Shown here: positions 26,513-34,526 of the stretch, one piece after another
Position numbering within the stretch: the stretch's first letter is position 1
Layout of the letters: the number at the start of each line of letters is the position of its first letter
NCBI GenBank assembly: GCA_049841155.1
Contig: JASGHI010000003.1
Span: forward strand, 62,001-126,000
DNA from: ZC4RG30 sp049841155
Lineage (GTDB): Bacteria > Pseudomonadota > Gammaproteobacteria > Steroidobacterales > Steroidobacteraceae
Direction of reading: 5' to 3'
DNA length: 64,000 bases
Translations under genes and position numbers: made by a program
The notes under the pieces: generated by a model
What the model saw: the letters and a program-made list of their open reading frames with translations, nothing else
Told to the model about the DNA's origin: nothing
Databases searched by the model: none

Positions 26513-27483
26513 GGTATGCGGTTCCTCAGGGCGATGATCTGCGTGAACTGGCGCTCCAGGCGGCCGCTGTTGACGGCGGCATCGGTGGAGATGCGCGAGT
26601 CGGCGCTGTTCACGGTGAGCGTGATCTCGACGGCGTTGACATTGGGCCAGTCCGTGACCAGCGAGGCGTCGACAAAGTTGTCGCTGTTCGCCACGCGGTA
26701 GGTGATCTGCATGTTGGTCACGTCGGCGACCACCTCTTCGGGGCCGGCCGCGCTGCTGCGCAGCCGGAACAGGGAGCGGCCGCTGTCCGTGGTCCGATCA
26801 CTGTTGCCGATGTACCACTCTGTGGCGCCGAAGCGCGCAAGCAGCGCATTGCGCCGGAACTGATAAGTGCCGCTGGGGAAGCCCAGGTCCGCCGAAGAGT
26901 TGCCGGGCGAGCTGCCCGCGGCGGCATGCGTCACTGTCGAAGTGACGGCGTTGTACGCCGTGACCTGGAAGATGGTGGCATGGTCGAAATCGCAGGCGAT
27001 CATGACATCGCCGGTGGCGATGTCCGCTGCCGTGGGCGTGACGTTGAAGGTGAGCTGGGCGGTGGCGGGTGCGTGGGTCTGCACGGTGAGGCCCAGGCCC
27101 TGTATGCCCTGCGTCTGGATGGTGTCAGTACCCGCGACGCGGTCACCGCGGCCCGTGCCGAAGGCCGCTCCGGGGCTGGCTTCGCCCTCGTCATAGCCGC
27201 GCATGCCGAACCAGTCCCGCCACCAGGGACCGGTGTTGAGCACATTGGCGATGCGTCCCGTGTTGTCGCAGCCGGAGATGCCCGCCTGGCGGATGTCGCG
27301 CGCCAGCAGCTCGAAAGCCGAGCGCGAACTCTCCTGGACCTGCGACAGTCCCTCGTTGGTGGTGTAGCTGCGGCGGTTGGCCAGCATCAGGCTCACCGCG
27401 CCGCCGATGAAGATAAGGCCGAGCACCATGGCCACCATCAGCTCGACCAGCGTGAACCCCCGTGCGCGTGGATGCGGCATCAC
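26509..27483 (-). CDS. pilW: Type IV pilus assembly protein PilW (operon B)
   Basis: The 324-residue prepilin has ARG before FTLVELMVAMVLGLIFIGGA and the family-typical SYTTNEGLSQVQESSRSAFE and DIRQAGISGCDN. Length and Cys placement agree with Pseudomonas PilW. Translation is coupled through ATGA overlaps at both ends, with pilV upstream and pilX downstream. Confidence 0.92.
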   Translation of the reverse strand: MMPHPRARGFTLVELMVAMVLGLIFIGGAVSLMLANRRSYTTNEGLSQVQESSRSAFELLARDIRQAGISGCDNTGRIANVLNTGPWWRDWFGMRGYDEGEASPGAAFGTGRGDRVAGTDTIQTQGIQGLGLTVQTHAPATAQLTFNVTPTAADIATGDVMIACDFDHATIFQVTAYNAVTSTVTHAAAGSSPGNSSADLGFPSGTYQFRRNALLARFGATEWYIGNSDRTTDSGRSLFRLRSSAAGPEEVVADVTNMQITYRVANSDNFVDASLVTDWPNVNAVEITLTVNSADSRISTDAAVNSGRLERQFTQIIALRNRIP

Positions 27484-27938
27484 AGTTCCACCCTGATGCT
27501 GATTTCCTGCTGGGTGTTGCCATCGGTGGCGCGGGAGTCATCCCAGCGCACCACGATGTCGCACAGCGGGCCGTTGCAGTCGACCGAGCCGGTGGCATCG
27601 GCGCCCAGCGCATCGTGCAGGTTGGCGCGCCAGTTGGTGAGCGACTGGGCGATGTAGCTGGTGCCCGAGGGCGGATCGGCGTCGATGGCCAGATTGAAGC
27701 CGTTGTTCACCGCATTGACGCGGTCGGTGCGCATGACATCGGCAATGTAGTAGGCCTGTACCACGGCCAGGCTGCGTTGCGAAGCGCTCTGGTTGTTGCG
27801 CAGCGCCCAGGTCTGCAGGCCCGCCATGCCGAGCATGCCGATGGACAGCACCAGCACGGCGATCAGCACTTCGATGAGGCCCACGCCGGCCTGCCGGGAG
27901 GGGCGGGGGGTGAGCGGATGGTGATATGTGATCAACAT
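27480..27938 (-). CDS. pilV: Type IV pilus modification protein PilV (operon B)
   Basis: The 152-residue prepilin has the site SRQAG before VGLIEVLIAVLVLSIGMLGM, continuing AGLQTWALRNNQSASQRS, the classic PilV N-terminus. ATG 27938 overlaps the fimT-like stop by seven bases. A paired Cys region (VDCNGPLCDIVV) is present. It acts with PilW and PilX in pilus priming. Confidence 0.92.
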   Translation of the reverse strand: MLITYHHPLTPRPSRQAGVGLIEVLIAVLVLSIGMLGMAGLQTWALRNNQSASQRSLAVVQAYYIADVMRTDRVNAVNNGFNLAIDADPPSGTSYIAQSLTNWRANLHDALGADATGSVDCNGPLCDIVVRWDDSRATDGNTQQEISIRVEL

Positions 27939-28483
27939 GATCCGTCTTTCTTCTCTATCGTGATGCGGCTGCTGACGCCCAGCACCAGATCGCGGATGTT
28001 CTCGGTTGGGCGGCTGGTGGAGCACACGTGGAACCCTACGTTGTCGTCGTTGAGACCGGCGTTGATGAGGTTGCCGCCGGAGCGCGCCAGCCCGTCGGAC
28101 CCGAAGGTGATGATGTCGGCGGTGAAATTGGAGTTGACGGTCAGCGTGCCGCCGTAGGTATTGACCATGCCGCGGCGGATGACGGTGCTGCCGCCGGTGC
28201 CGGCAACCGTACGCACGATCCAGTTCTCCCATGAGCCGATGCTGCCCGCGCAGTTGTTGGCTGTTGCAGAGTTGGTCCGGCACAGCCTCAGTCCGGCATT
28301 GCGCTTGATGGCTTCGGAGCGGGTCAGCTGGATGGCCGACACCAGGTCATTGGTCTGCGAGGCCAGGCGGTTGTTCATCACGAAGCGGTTGAAGGCCGGA
28401 GCGCCCAGCGCGGCCAGGATGCTGGCGACCAGCAGGGTCACCACCAGTTCGACCATGGTGAAGCCGCCGCCGTAGCGGGGCAT
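27932..28483 (-). CDS. fimT: Minor pilin FimT/FimU-like (GspH domain; operon B)
   Basis: The 183-residue prepilin has RYGGG before FTMVELVVTLLVASILAALG, followed by AFNRFVMNNRLASQTNDLV, the GspH/FimT signature. The C-terminal domain has Cys pairs (LRLCRTNSATANNC; FHVCSTS). ATG 28483 gives a seven-residue leader; an upstream GTG at 28516 is possible. It is first in operon B (fimT-pilV-pilW-pilX-pilY1-pilE), the Pseudomonas order. FimT proteins have also been linked to DNA uptake. Confidence 0.88.
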   Translation of the reverse strand: MPRYGGGFTMVELVVTLLVASILAALGAPAFNRFVMNNRLASQTNDLVSAIQLTRSEAIKRNAGLRLCRTNSATANNCAGSIGSWENWIVRTVAGTGGSTVIRRGMVNTYGGTLTVNSNFTADIITFGSDGLARSGGNLINAGLNDDNVGFHVCSTSRPTENIRDLVLGVSSRITIEKKDGSC

Positions 28484-28623
28484 TGCCGGTTCGGGATGGA
28501 TATGGCTCGGATTCACGGGTGCTCCACAGGTTGGGCAATGAATGCCACAGATCGCCTGCAGGCAAGAGAGCATCCGACAAGCGGTTGCCGGCGGGTGACG
28601 AGCGGTCGTCAGGGTTGCCGGCG

Positions 28624-28675
28624 GCCGCGCACTGGCGGCGCGGCGCTTTCCATAAGGCGGGCTATTTCAGCCCGC
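28624..28675. repeat. Two adjacent hairpins in the azurin/fimT gap
   Basis: GCCGCGC (28624-28630) pairs with GCGCGGC (28638-28644), and GCGGGCT (28657-28663) pairs with AGCCCGC (28669-28675). They lie in a 230-base gap that also has a 12-base direct repeat (GGTTGCCGGCGG at about 28583 and 28613). No gene is visible there. Role unknown: leader structure for operon B or degenerate REP-like sequence. Confidence 0.45.
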
Positions 28676-28715
28676 GGCGCAGCAGTGCACGTGCGCACGG
28701 GCCGGCATCAGGTCC

Positions 28716-28741
28716 GGCCGGGCTCCGCAAGGAGCCCGGCC
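28716..28741 (-). terminator. Hairpin after azurin
   Basis: GGCCGGGCTCC (28716-28726), tetraloop GCAA and GGAGCCCGGCC (28731-28741) form a perfect 11-bp stem six bases beyond the azurin stop codon. No clear U-run follows on the minus strand, but position and strength suggest it ends the azurin transcript. Confidence 0.55.
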
Positions 28742-28747
28742 CTTGTC

Positions 28748-29206
28748 TCAACCGAAGGTCAGCGTTCCTTTCATGATTCCCCAATGGCCGGGGAAGGTGC
28801 AAAAGTAGGTGTAGGCGCCGCCTTTCTTCAGCTTCGAGGTCGGGAATGTGACCGACGTCGTCTCGCCGCCACCGATCATCTTGGTGTGGGCGATGATGCG
28901 TGCATCGTTCTTCGGAAGGTAGTCGGCGGCAAGTCCGGCCGCGAGGCCGGCAGTGGCGACCTGCTGGAATACCGGGGTTTCGGTGAGCACCCAGTTGTGT
29001 CCCATGGTGGCAAGGGGCAGCTTGCCGCTGTGCTTCAAGGTCACCGCGACTTCAGTGCAGTCGGCCGCGATCGCGATGCTTGGCTTGTTGTACTGCATCA
29101 TGTCGTTGCCTTCGATTTCGACATTGCAGGTCTTGGCGAATGCCGGGCTGAAAGCCACGAGGCCGGTGCAGGCAATCAATGCAGAAAACACTCTGGAACG
29201 AATCAT
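28748..29206 (-). CDS. azu: Azurin, periplasmic blue copper protein
   Basis: The 152-residue precursor has a signal peptide ending SPAFAKTC. The mature part shows all type 1 copper ligands: His in MGHNWV, and Cys, His and Met in the C-terminal CTFPGHWGIMKG. The two N-terminal Cys (KTCNVEIEG, ADCTEV) form the conserved disulfide. It shuttles single electrons in the periplasm, for example to nitrite reductase, peroxidase or terminal oxidases. It is monocistronic, between the fimT genes but unrelated to pili by family. An AT-rich stretch at about 29220-29245 just upstream is the likely promoter. Confidence 0.96.
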   Translation of the reverse strand: MIRSRVFSALIACTGLVAFSPAFAKTCNVEIEGNDMMQYNKPSIAIAADCTEVAVTLKHSGKLPLATMGHNWVLTETPVFQQVATAGLAAGLAADYLPKNDARIIAHTKMIGGGETTSVTFPTSKLKKGGAYTYFCTFPGHWGIMKGTLTFG

Positions 29207-29312
29207 GGTTTCACCGTACTTGAGATATAGAGAATATAAGCATTGTGATTGTCGGGACCCGACGGGCGATTTTCAACTTGCCGCCAGGGTCGGGTGCAGC
29301 GATCAGTATCTG

Positions 29313-29831
29313 TCACCGGCAGGGGTGGGCCGGGTCCGAGGCAGTCGGCAGGGAGCTGATGCGCGGCCTGCCGGTCTGGCTGACGATCACCTGCACGCGC
29401 AGCGCCGGCCAGCCGCGGTGGCAGAACTGGAACGTGGCGGTGGCGGCCGAACGGGTCTGGGGCAGATACCAGACATGATCTCGGCTGCCGGAAATGCGCA
29501 CCCCGCGCGGCAGGGGCCAGCGGCGCAGCAGCGTTTCGCCGGGCTCCCGGCATGACAGCACCCCGCCGCCGCCGTTGATGAACACCATCCAGTCCCGGCC
29601 TTCGAAGCTGCAGCGGGTGAAATCGGCGGTGGGACAGAACGTGACGCTCTGGCCGGTGGCAAGCGCCGTGCGCCGCGCCAGCGCAAGGCCCGCCATGGCC
29701 TGCTGGGTGGCGGTGGCGACGGCAGCGCGCGCCAGGATGCGATGCCAGGAGGGCAGGGCCAGGGCCGCGAGCACCGCGGCAATGGCCAGCACGCAGAGCA
29801 GTTCCGTGAGGGAGAAGCCGCGGGTACGCAT
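29313..29831 (-). CDS. Additional FimT/GspH-like pseudopilin, detached from the pilin operons
   Basis: The 172-residue prepilin has MRTRG before FSLTELLCVLAIAAVLAALA, a GspH-type middle (RRTALATGQSVTFCPT) and a Cys-containing core (FTRCSFEG, FQFCHRG). ATG 29831 gives a five-residue leader; a start at 29873 would place an extra basic leader in front. It is separated from operon B by azurin and read alone, between azurin and tRNA-Thr. It may supply the FimT-type subunit that operon A lacks, or act in DNA uptake, as shown for FimT in Legionella. Confidence 0.82.
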   Translation of the reverse strand: MRTRGFSLTELLCVLAIAAVLAALALPSWHRILARAAVATATQQAMAGLALARRTALATGQSVTFCPTADFTRCSFEGRDWMVFINGGGGVLSCREPGETLLRRWPLPRGVRISGSRDHVWYLPQTRSAATATFQFCHRGWPALRVQVIVSQTGRPRISSLPTASDPAHPCR

Positions 29832-29884
29832 GCGGCGAGCCTGCCAGCGGGGCCGCGGCGGCGCTCCCGGCAAATGCGGCGGAT

Positions 29885-29913
29885 TTGCCCGGAATGGGTC
29901 CTTTCCCTAGAAT
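29885..29913 (+). promoter_or_regulatory. Promoter of tRNA-Thr
   Basis: TTGCCC (29885-29890) and TAGAAT (29908-29913) are separated by 17 bases. The -10 ends 11 bases before the mature tRNA 5' end. The same TAGAAT -10 is used by rplU in this window. Confidence 0.6.
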
Positions 29914-29924
29914 GCGGCCCCCGC

Positions 29925-30000
29925 GCCGCTTTAGCTCAGCTGGTAGAGCAACCGCTTCGTAAGCGGTAGGTCGTCTGTTCGAATCAGACAAGCGGCACCA
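29925..30000 (+). tRNA. tRNA-Thr (anticodon CGU)
   Basis: The 76-nucleotide cloverleaf has acceptor GCCGCTT pairing with AAGCGGC, D-arm AGCTCAGCTGGTAGAGC, anticodon stem ACCGC/GCGGT with loop TTCGTAA (anticodon CGT), T-loop GTTCGAATC, and CCA encoded. It decodes ACG. Confidence 0.96.
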
Positions 30001-30018
30001 CCTTCCTTGCGCATCAAC

Positions 30019-30040
30019 ACGCCCTCGAGGTGGAGGGCGT
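30019..30040 (+). terminator. Hairpin downstream of tRNA-Thr
   Basis: ACGCCCTC (30019-30026) and GAGGGCGT (30033-30040) form an 8-bp stem 19 bases after the tRNA. There is no U-run, so termination is only likely from position. Confidence 0.4.
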
Positions 30041-30122
30041 CTGCATTGCACACCCGTACCGCTGAACCGAGGCTGAAGGAGTATCTCCAGCCCCGCCGCG
30101 CAACTCCCAGATGGGGTAGTGG

Positions 30123-31577
30123 CTAGATGGGGTAGTGCCGGTGACCGGTTGCGATGCTGATCCAGCGCAGCGTGGTGAATTCGGCGATGCCGGCCTTGCC
30201 GCCGAAACGGCCCAGGCCGCTGTCCTTGGTGCCGCCGAAGGGCATCTGCGCCTCGTCCTGCACGGTGGCGCTGTTGATGTGGCAGATGCCGGAGTCGATG
30301 CGCGTGGCCACCGACAATGCCGTGTTGATGTTCTGGCTGAACACGGCGGCCGACAGGCCATATTCGGAGTCGTTGGCCAGTTCCACCGCGTGATCCGTAT
30401 CGCGGGCGCGGATCACGCCGACGATGGGACCGAAGGACTCCTCGCCGTAGATGCGCATGCCTTTGCGCACACCGTCGACCACGGTGGGCTCGAAGAAGGC
30501 GCCGCCGGAGCCGGTGCCGCCGGCCACCACCCTGGCGCCTTGTTCCTTGGCGTCGGACATCAGGGCCTGCACATGGTCGACGGTCCTGGCATCGACGCAG
30601 CTGCCGATGGGGAAATTGCCCTGGGAGGGATCCCCCACCTTCAGCGACTTCACCTTGGCGACGAAGCGCTTCATGAACTCGTCGGCGATCTTCTCCACTA
30701 CGATGATGCGCTCGGTGGACATGCAGATCTGGCCCTGGTGCATGAAGGCGCCGAAGGCGGCGGCGGCCACGGCTTCGTCGAGGTCGGCGTCTTCCAGCAC
30801 CAGGAAGGGTGCCTTGCCGCCCAGTTCCAGCAGGCAGGGCTTGAGGTGCTTGCCCGACAGCTCGCCGATGATGCGGCCCACGCGGCTGGAGCCGGTGAAG
30901 TTCACGCGCTTGACTGCAGGATGCGCGATCAGCGCCTCCACCACGGCGGGCGCATCGGCTGCGGAATGGGTGATGAAATTCACCACGCCGGGCGGGAAGC
31001 CCGCTTCGACGAAAGTGGTGGCAATGAGGCGGTGCAGGGCCGGGCACAGCTCCGAGGCCTTGAACACCACGGTGTTGCCGCAGGCCAGTGGCATGGCGAC
31101 GGAGCGCACGCCCAGGATCACCGGCGCATTCCAGGGCGCCATGCCCACGCACACGCCGGCCGGCTGGCGCACGCCCATGGAGAAGGTATCGGCGTGATCG
31201 CTGGGGATGATCTCACCCGTGATCTGGGTGGTCATCGCGGCGGCTTCCTCGAGGATGTTGGCGGCCAGGAAGGCATTGAACTGGCCCCAGCCCGCGGTGG
31301 CGCCGGTCTCTTCGGTGGCGAGGCGCGCGAAGTCGGCGCCATGTTCGCGCAGCTTTGCGGCAGCGGCCTGCAGCAGCTTGCGCCGGGCGTTCGGACCGGT
31401 GGCGGCCCAGGCCGGGAAGGCTTTGGCAGCGGCATCGCAGGCAGCGCGTGCGTCGTCCGCACTGGCCGCTGCCGCGCGCGTGATCACGTTGCCGGAGATG
31501 GGGCTCTTGCGTTCGAAGATGGCGCCATTGCGGCTTGCCACGTCGGCTCCGCCAATGAGCAATCTGGTCTCGTTCAT
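30123..31577 (-). CDS. NAD(P)-dependent aldehyde dehydrogenase (vanillin/salicylaldehyde dehydrogenase-like)
   Basis: The 484-residue enzyme of the ALDH superfamily has the general base Glu in LELGGKAPFLVL and the catalytic Cys in HQGQICMSTERI. The cofactor motif FTGSSRVGRIIGE and the C-terminal PFGGTKDSGLGRFGGKAG are also present. The closest pattern I recognise is the aromatic-aldehyde branch (Vdh/SalA), oxidising an aldehyde to the acid. ATG 31577 is preferred; an in-frame ATG at 31592 is possible, and neither has a strong ribosome site. It is not obviously AmaB, so I do not tie it to the lysine operon. It stands alone between tRNA-Thr and the acyltransferase gene. Confidence 0.88.
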   Translation of the reverse strand: MNETRLLIGGADVASRNGAIFERKSPISGNVITRAAAASADDARAACDAAAKAFPAWAATGPNARRKLLQAAAAKLREHGADFARLATEETGATAGWGQFNAFLAANILEEAAAMTTQITGEIIPSDHADTFSMGVRQPAGVCVGMAPWNAPVILGVRSVAMPLACGNTVVFKASELCPALHRLIATTFVEAGFPPGVVNFITHSAADAPAVVEALIAHPAVKRVNFTGSSRVGRIIGELSGKHLKPCLLELGGKAPFLVLEDADLDEAVAAAAFGAFMHQGQICMSTERIIVVEKIADEFMKRFVAKVKSLKVGDPSQGNFPIGSCVDARTVDHVQALMSDAKEQGARVVAGGTGSGGAFFEPTVVDGVRKGMRIYGEESFGPIVGVIRARDTDHAVELANDSEYGLSAAVFSQNINTALSVATRIDSGICHINSATVQDEAQMPFGGTKDSGLGRFGGKAGIAEFTTLRWISIATGHRHYPI

Positions 31578-31671
31578 GGGCACACCCACCATCGTTCATT
31601 TGCCGGAAAAGATGCGCCGGAGCATAGCACCGCGGCCAGGATCCCGGCTTTGCCGGTACACTCCCGGCGCA

Positions 31672-32565
31672 ATGAATGTTCCCTCCGGCAATACTCCCGC
31701 GCCGCCCCTGCCGCTGTGGCTGCGGCTGGCTTCGCGCCTGCCGCTGCCGGTGCTGTACGCCGTTGCGGGGGGGCTGGTGTTCCTGGTGCACCGGATATTG
31801 CGGCTGCGTGTGGCTGTCGTGCGGGCGAACATCGAAGCCTGTTTCCCGCAGGCAGATGCGCGCCAGGTCGGCCGCATGGTGTCCGGGCACTATCGTCAGG
31901 TGGGGGAGATGTTCGCGGAGGTCATCCGCAGCGCCGCGCTCACGCCGCAGCAGCTGGCCCGGCGTGTGAGCATCCGCAACCTCGAGCTGCCGCGTTCGAT
32001 GCTGGAGCAGGGCAGGCCGCTGCTGCTGGTGGCCGCGCACCAGGCCAACTGGGAGTGGGTGCTGCAGGCGCTGGCGACGCAGCTGGGCCATCCTCTGGAC
32101 GTGGGTTACAAACCCATCCGCAGTCCGTGGGCCGAGCGCGCCATGTATGCGCTGCGGCGGCGCTTCGGTGCGCACCTGGTGCCGGCCAAGGACCTGCTGC
32201 CGGATCTGCTCAGACGCCGCCACATCGTGCGCGGCATCGCCATGCTGGCTGACCAGGAACCGACCAGCAGCGAACACCAGCTGTGGCTCGATTTTCTCGG
32301 GCGCGAGACGGCTTTCTACATGGGCGCCGAGCAGATGGCGCGTGCCATGCGCTATCCGGCGGTGTTCGTGGCCATGCGCCGGCGCGCGCGCGGCCACTAT
32401 GAAATCGAGTTCATGCCGCTGGCTTCGCCGGGCGAGAACCTGGAACCCGGCGAGTTCACGCGCCGCTATGCGCGCCTGGTGGAAGCAGAGATCCGCGCCG
32501 CCCCCGCCGACTGGACCTGGGGGCACCGCAGATGGAAGCTCAAGCGCGGGCTCTACGCCGGCTGA
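31672..32565 (+). CDS. LpxL/HtrB-family lipid A lauroyl-type acyltransferase
   Basis: The 297-residue inner-membrane-associated protein has one N-terminal hydrophobic segment (about residues 15-40) and the acyltransferase HX4(D/E) motif as HQANWE. The ADQEPTSSEHQLWLDFLG region and the TWGHRRWK end are typical of LpxL/LpxM. It transfers a secondary acyl chain, normally from acyl-ACP, onto lipid A precursors. Acyl length cannot be predicted. Its 3' end overlaps that of the convergent acyl-AMP ligase by 13 bases. Confidence 0.88.
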   Translation: MNVPSGNTPAPPLPLWLRLASRLPLPVLYAVAGGLVFLVHRILRLRVAVVRANIEACFPQADARQVGRMVSGHYRQVGEMFAEVIRSAALTPQQLARRVSIRNLELPRSMLEQGRPLLLVAAHQANWEWVLQALATQLGHPLDVGYKPIRSPWAERAMYALRRRFGAHLVPAKDLLPDLLRRRHIVRGIAMLADQEPTSSEHQLWLDFLGRETAFYMGAEQMARAMRYPAVFVAMRRRARGHYEIEFMPLASPGENLEPGEFTRRYARLVEAEIRAAPADWTWGHRRWKLKRGLYAG

Positions 32566-34523
32566 CCCAGCTTTGCCGCCAGATGCTTCGCCAGCTCCGC
32601 CACGGTGGGGTGGTCGAAGAGTTCCGTGAGGTCGATGTGGCCGGGGTATTCGCGGTCCACCTGCTCGTGGATCTCGATGAGCTTCAGTGAGCTGGCGCCG
32701 ATCTCGAACAGGTTGTCGCCGGGGCCGATCTGCTTGGGCGAGAGCACGCCGTTGCAGATGCGCAGCAGCTTCGCCTCGATGTCGCCCGTGGAAGAGCCGG
32801 CGGCCACTTTCTGCTCGCCGCGCAGTTTCGCAAGCTCGGCCAGGTCCGCGGCGAATTCTCCATCCACGTACTGCTGTTCCAGCAGGTGACGCTGGATCTT
32901 GCCGCTGGTGGTCTTGGGGATGCGCTTGACGGGCACCACCTCGGCCACTTCGAGGCCCGCATGCTCGTTGATGAGCCGCGTGATCTCGGCGGCGAGCTGA
33001 GGGAAGGTGGCGAGATCGCCCCGGTGCAGCACGAACACGGTGAGCTGGTCGGTTTCCGCGCCCGGCGGGCGTACGCCCGCGGCCACCACCTTGCCCAGCT
33101 CCATGTCCGGTGCCTGCTGGGCGATGGCCTCCAGATCGTGCGGGTAGTAGTTCTGCCCGTTGACGAACAGGATCTCCTTGGCGCGGCCGGTGATGTAAGT
33201 CTCGCCGTCGAGGATGAGGCCCAGATCGCCGGTCCTGAGCCAGCCGTCGGCGGTGAAGGTGGCGGCGTTGACTTCCGGTTCTTCGAAGTAGCCCGCGGTG
33301 ACGTTCTCGCCGCGGATGTGGATATGGCCGATGTGGCCGTCGGCAAGCGGCTGATCGTCGTCGCCGGCGATGCGCAGGTCGCACAGCGGAATCACCTTGC
33401 CCACGCTGACCAGGCCCAGCGCATCGCGGCTGGCGTCGGCCACGACCTCGGCGCGCCCGCCCACGCCGAGGCGGTGCCGGTTGAGCTGGATGTTGTGCAT
33501 GGCGCGTCCCACCGGCGGGAAGCTCACGGCCAGCGAAGCTTCAGCCAGGCCATAGACGGGATACATGGCATTGCGCCTGAGGCCCACGGCCGCCAGGCGG
33601 CCCAGGAACTCCTCGCACAACTCCACCGAGATGGGTTCGGCGCCGTTGAAGATGAGCCGCACGGAGGAAAGATCGAGGTTGCCCGGCGAGCGCTCGCCCA
33701 GCACCTTGAGGTAGTGGCGGTAGCCGAAGTTCGGCGAACACAGGATGGTGGCCTTGACGTTCGACGCGATGGCAAGCCACAGCAGCGGGCGGCGCACGAA
33801 CAGCTCCGTGGGCGCGAGGTGCGAATGCACCCGGTTCGCGAACATGATGAGGTGGAAGCCGATCAGGCCCATGTCATGCGTCAGCGGCATCCACGACAGG
33901 CTCACGTCGTTCTCGTTGAAGCCGGCCACCTGCGTGGAGCCGATCCAGTTCGCGATGAGGTTGGCGTGCGTGAGCACCACGCCCTTGGGGTCGCTGGTGG
34001 AACCGGAGGAGAACTGGATGAAGGCCGTGTCTTCGGGCCGCGCCTCGTGCGGCGTGCCGGGGCGGGAGATGTCCTTGATGTCCTCGGCGAAGAAGGCATG
34101 GGCCTGCAGCGCCGCGAAGGTGGCCTGCGCGGTGGCGTCGGCGCTCTGGCCGGCGAACACGCCGACGCGTTCGAAGGTCTTGCGGTCGGTGTAGAGGAAG
34201 GGATTGCCCAGCTTGCGTGCGATGCGCAGCAGCTTGTGGCGATGCTCGTCGCTGATGCCGATGGCTACGGGCACCGGCACGATGCCGCCCAGCACCGCCG
34301 CCCAGAAGGCGTCGATGAACTGCTCGTTGTTGTTGAGCAGCAGGATCATGCGGTCGCCCGGCTTTGCGCCCAGCTGCTGCAGGTGCAACAGGATGCCGAG
34401 CGCGCGCTCGTGCAGCTCGGCGAAGGTGACGCGCCGCGATTCGTTCTCGCCGCTGTGGTAGGTGATCGCACGCGGGGCCGTGCGGTGCAGGGCCATCAGT
34501 TCGGTGAGCGTTCGGGCTTGCAT
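32553..34523 (-). CDS. Fatty-acyl-AMP ligase fused to an acyl/peptidyl carrier domain
   Basis: The 656-residue protein has an adenylation domain at residues 1-565: the P-loop FSSGSTSDPKGVVLTH, the GAEPISVELCEEFL and YGLAEASLAVSF stretches typical of fatty-acyl-AMP ligases, then DGWLRTGDLG and the catalytic Lys in PKTTSGKIQRH. A C-terminal carrier domain (about 580-650) has the phosphopantetheine serine in EIGASSLKLIEI. It should activate a fatty acid as acyl-AMP and load it onto its own carrier arm. Such proteins start lipopeptide or polyketide pathways, but no synthase modules are near. Its neighbour, a P450 four bases upstream in the same operon, suggests oxidation of the tethered chain. 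Confidence 0.88.
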   Translation of the reverse strand: MQARTLTELMALHRTAPRAITYHSGENESRRVTFAELHERALGILLHLQQLGAKPGDRMILLLNNNEQFIDAFWAAVLGGIVPVPVAIGISDEHRHKLLRIARKLGNPFLYTDRKTFERVGVFAGQSADATAQATFAALQAHAFFAEDIKDISRPGTPHEARPEDTAFIQFSSGSTSDPKGVVLTHANLIANWIGSTQVAGFNENDVSLSWMPLTHDMGLIGFHLIMFANRVHSHLAPTELFVRRPLLWLAIASNVKATILCSPNFGYRHYLKVLGERSPGNLDLSSVRLIFNGAEPISVELCEEFLGRLAAVGLRRNAMYPVYGLAEASLAVSFPPVGRAMHNIQLNRHRLGVGGRAEVVADASRDALGLVSVGKVIPLCDLRIAGDDDQPLADGHIGHIHIRGENVTAGYFEEPEVNAATFTADGWLRTGDLGLILDGETYITGRAKEILFVNGQNYYPHDLEAIAQQAPDMELGKVVAAGVRPPGAETDQLTVFVLHRGDLATFPQLAAEITRLINEHAGLEVAEVVPVKRIPKTTSGKIQRHLLEQQYVDGEFAADLAELAKLRGEQKVAAGSSTGDIEAKLLRICNGVLSPKQIGPGDNLFEIGASSLKLIEIHEQVDREYPGHIDLTELFDHPTVAELAKHLAAKLGQPA

Positions 34524-34526
34524 GGG

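Noticed and set aside
28583..28624. A start of a CRISPR array from the GGTTGCCGGCGG repeats
   Set aside because: Only two 12-base copies with an 18-base gap, and no cas genes nearby.
30123..31577. The aldehyde dehydrogenase as the missing AmaB of the lysine pathway
   Set aside because: Its motifs look like the aromatic-aldehyde branch and it is 22 kb from the operon. I cannot support that assignment.
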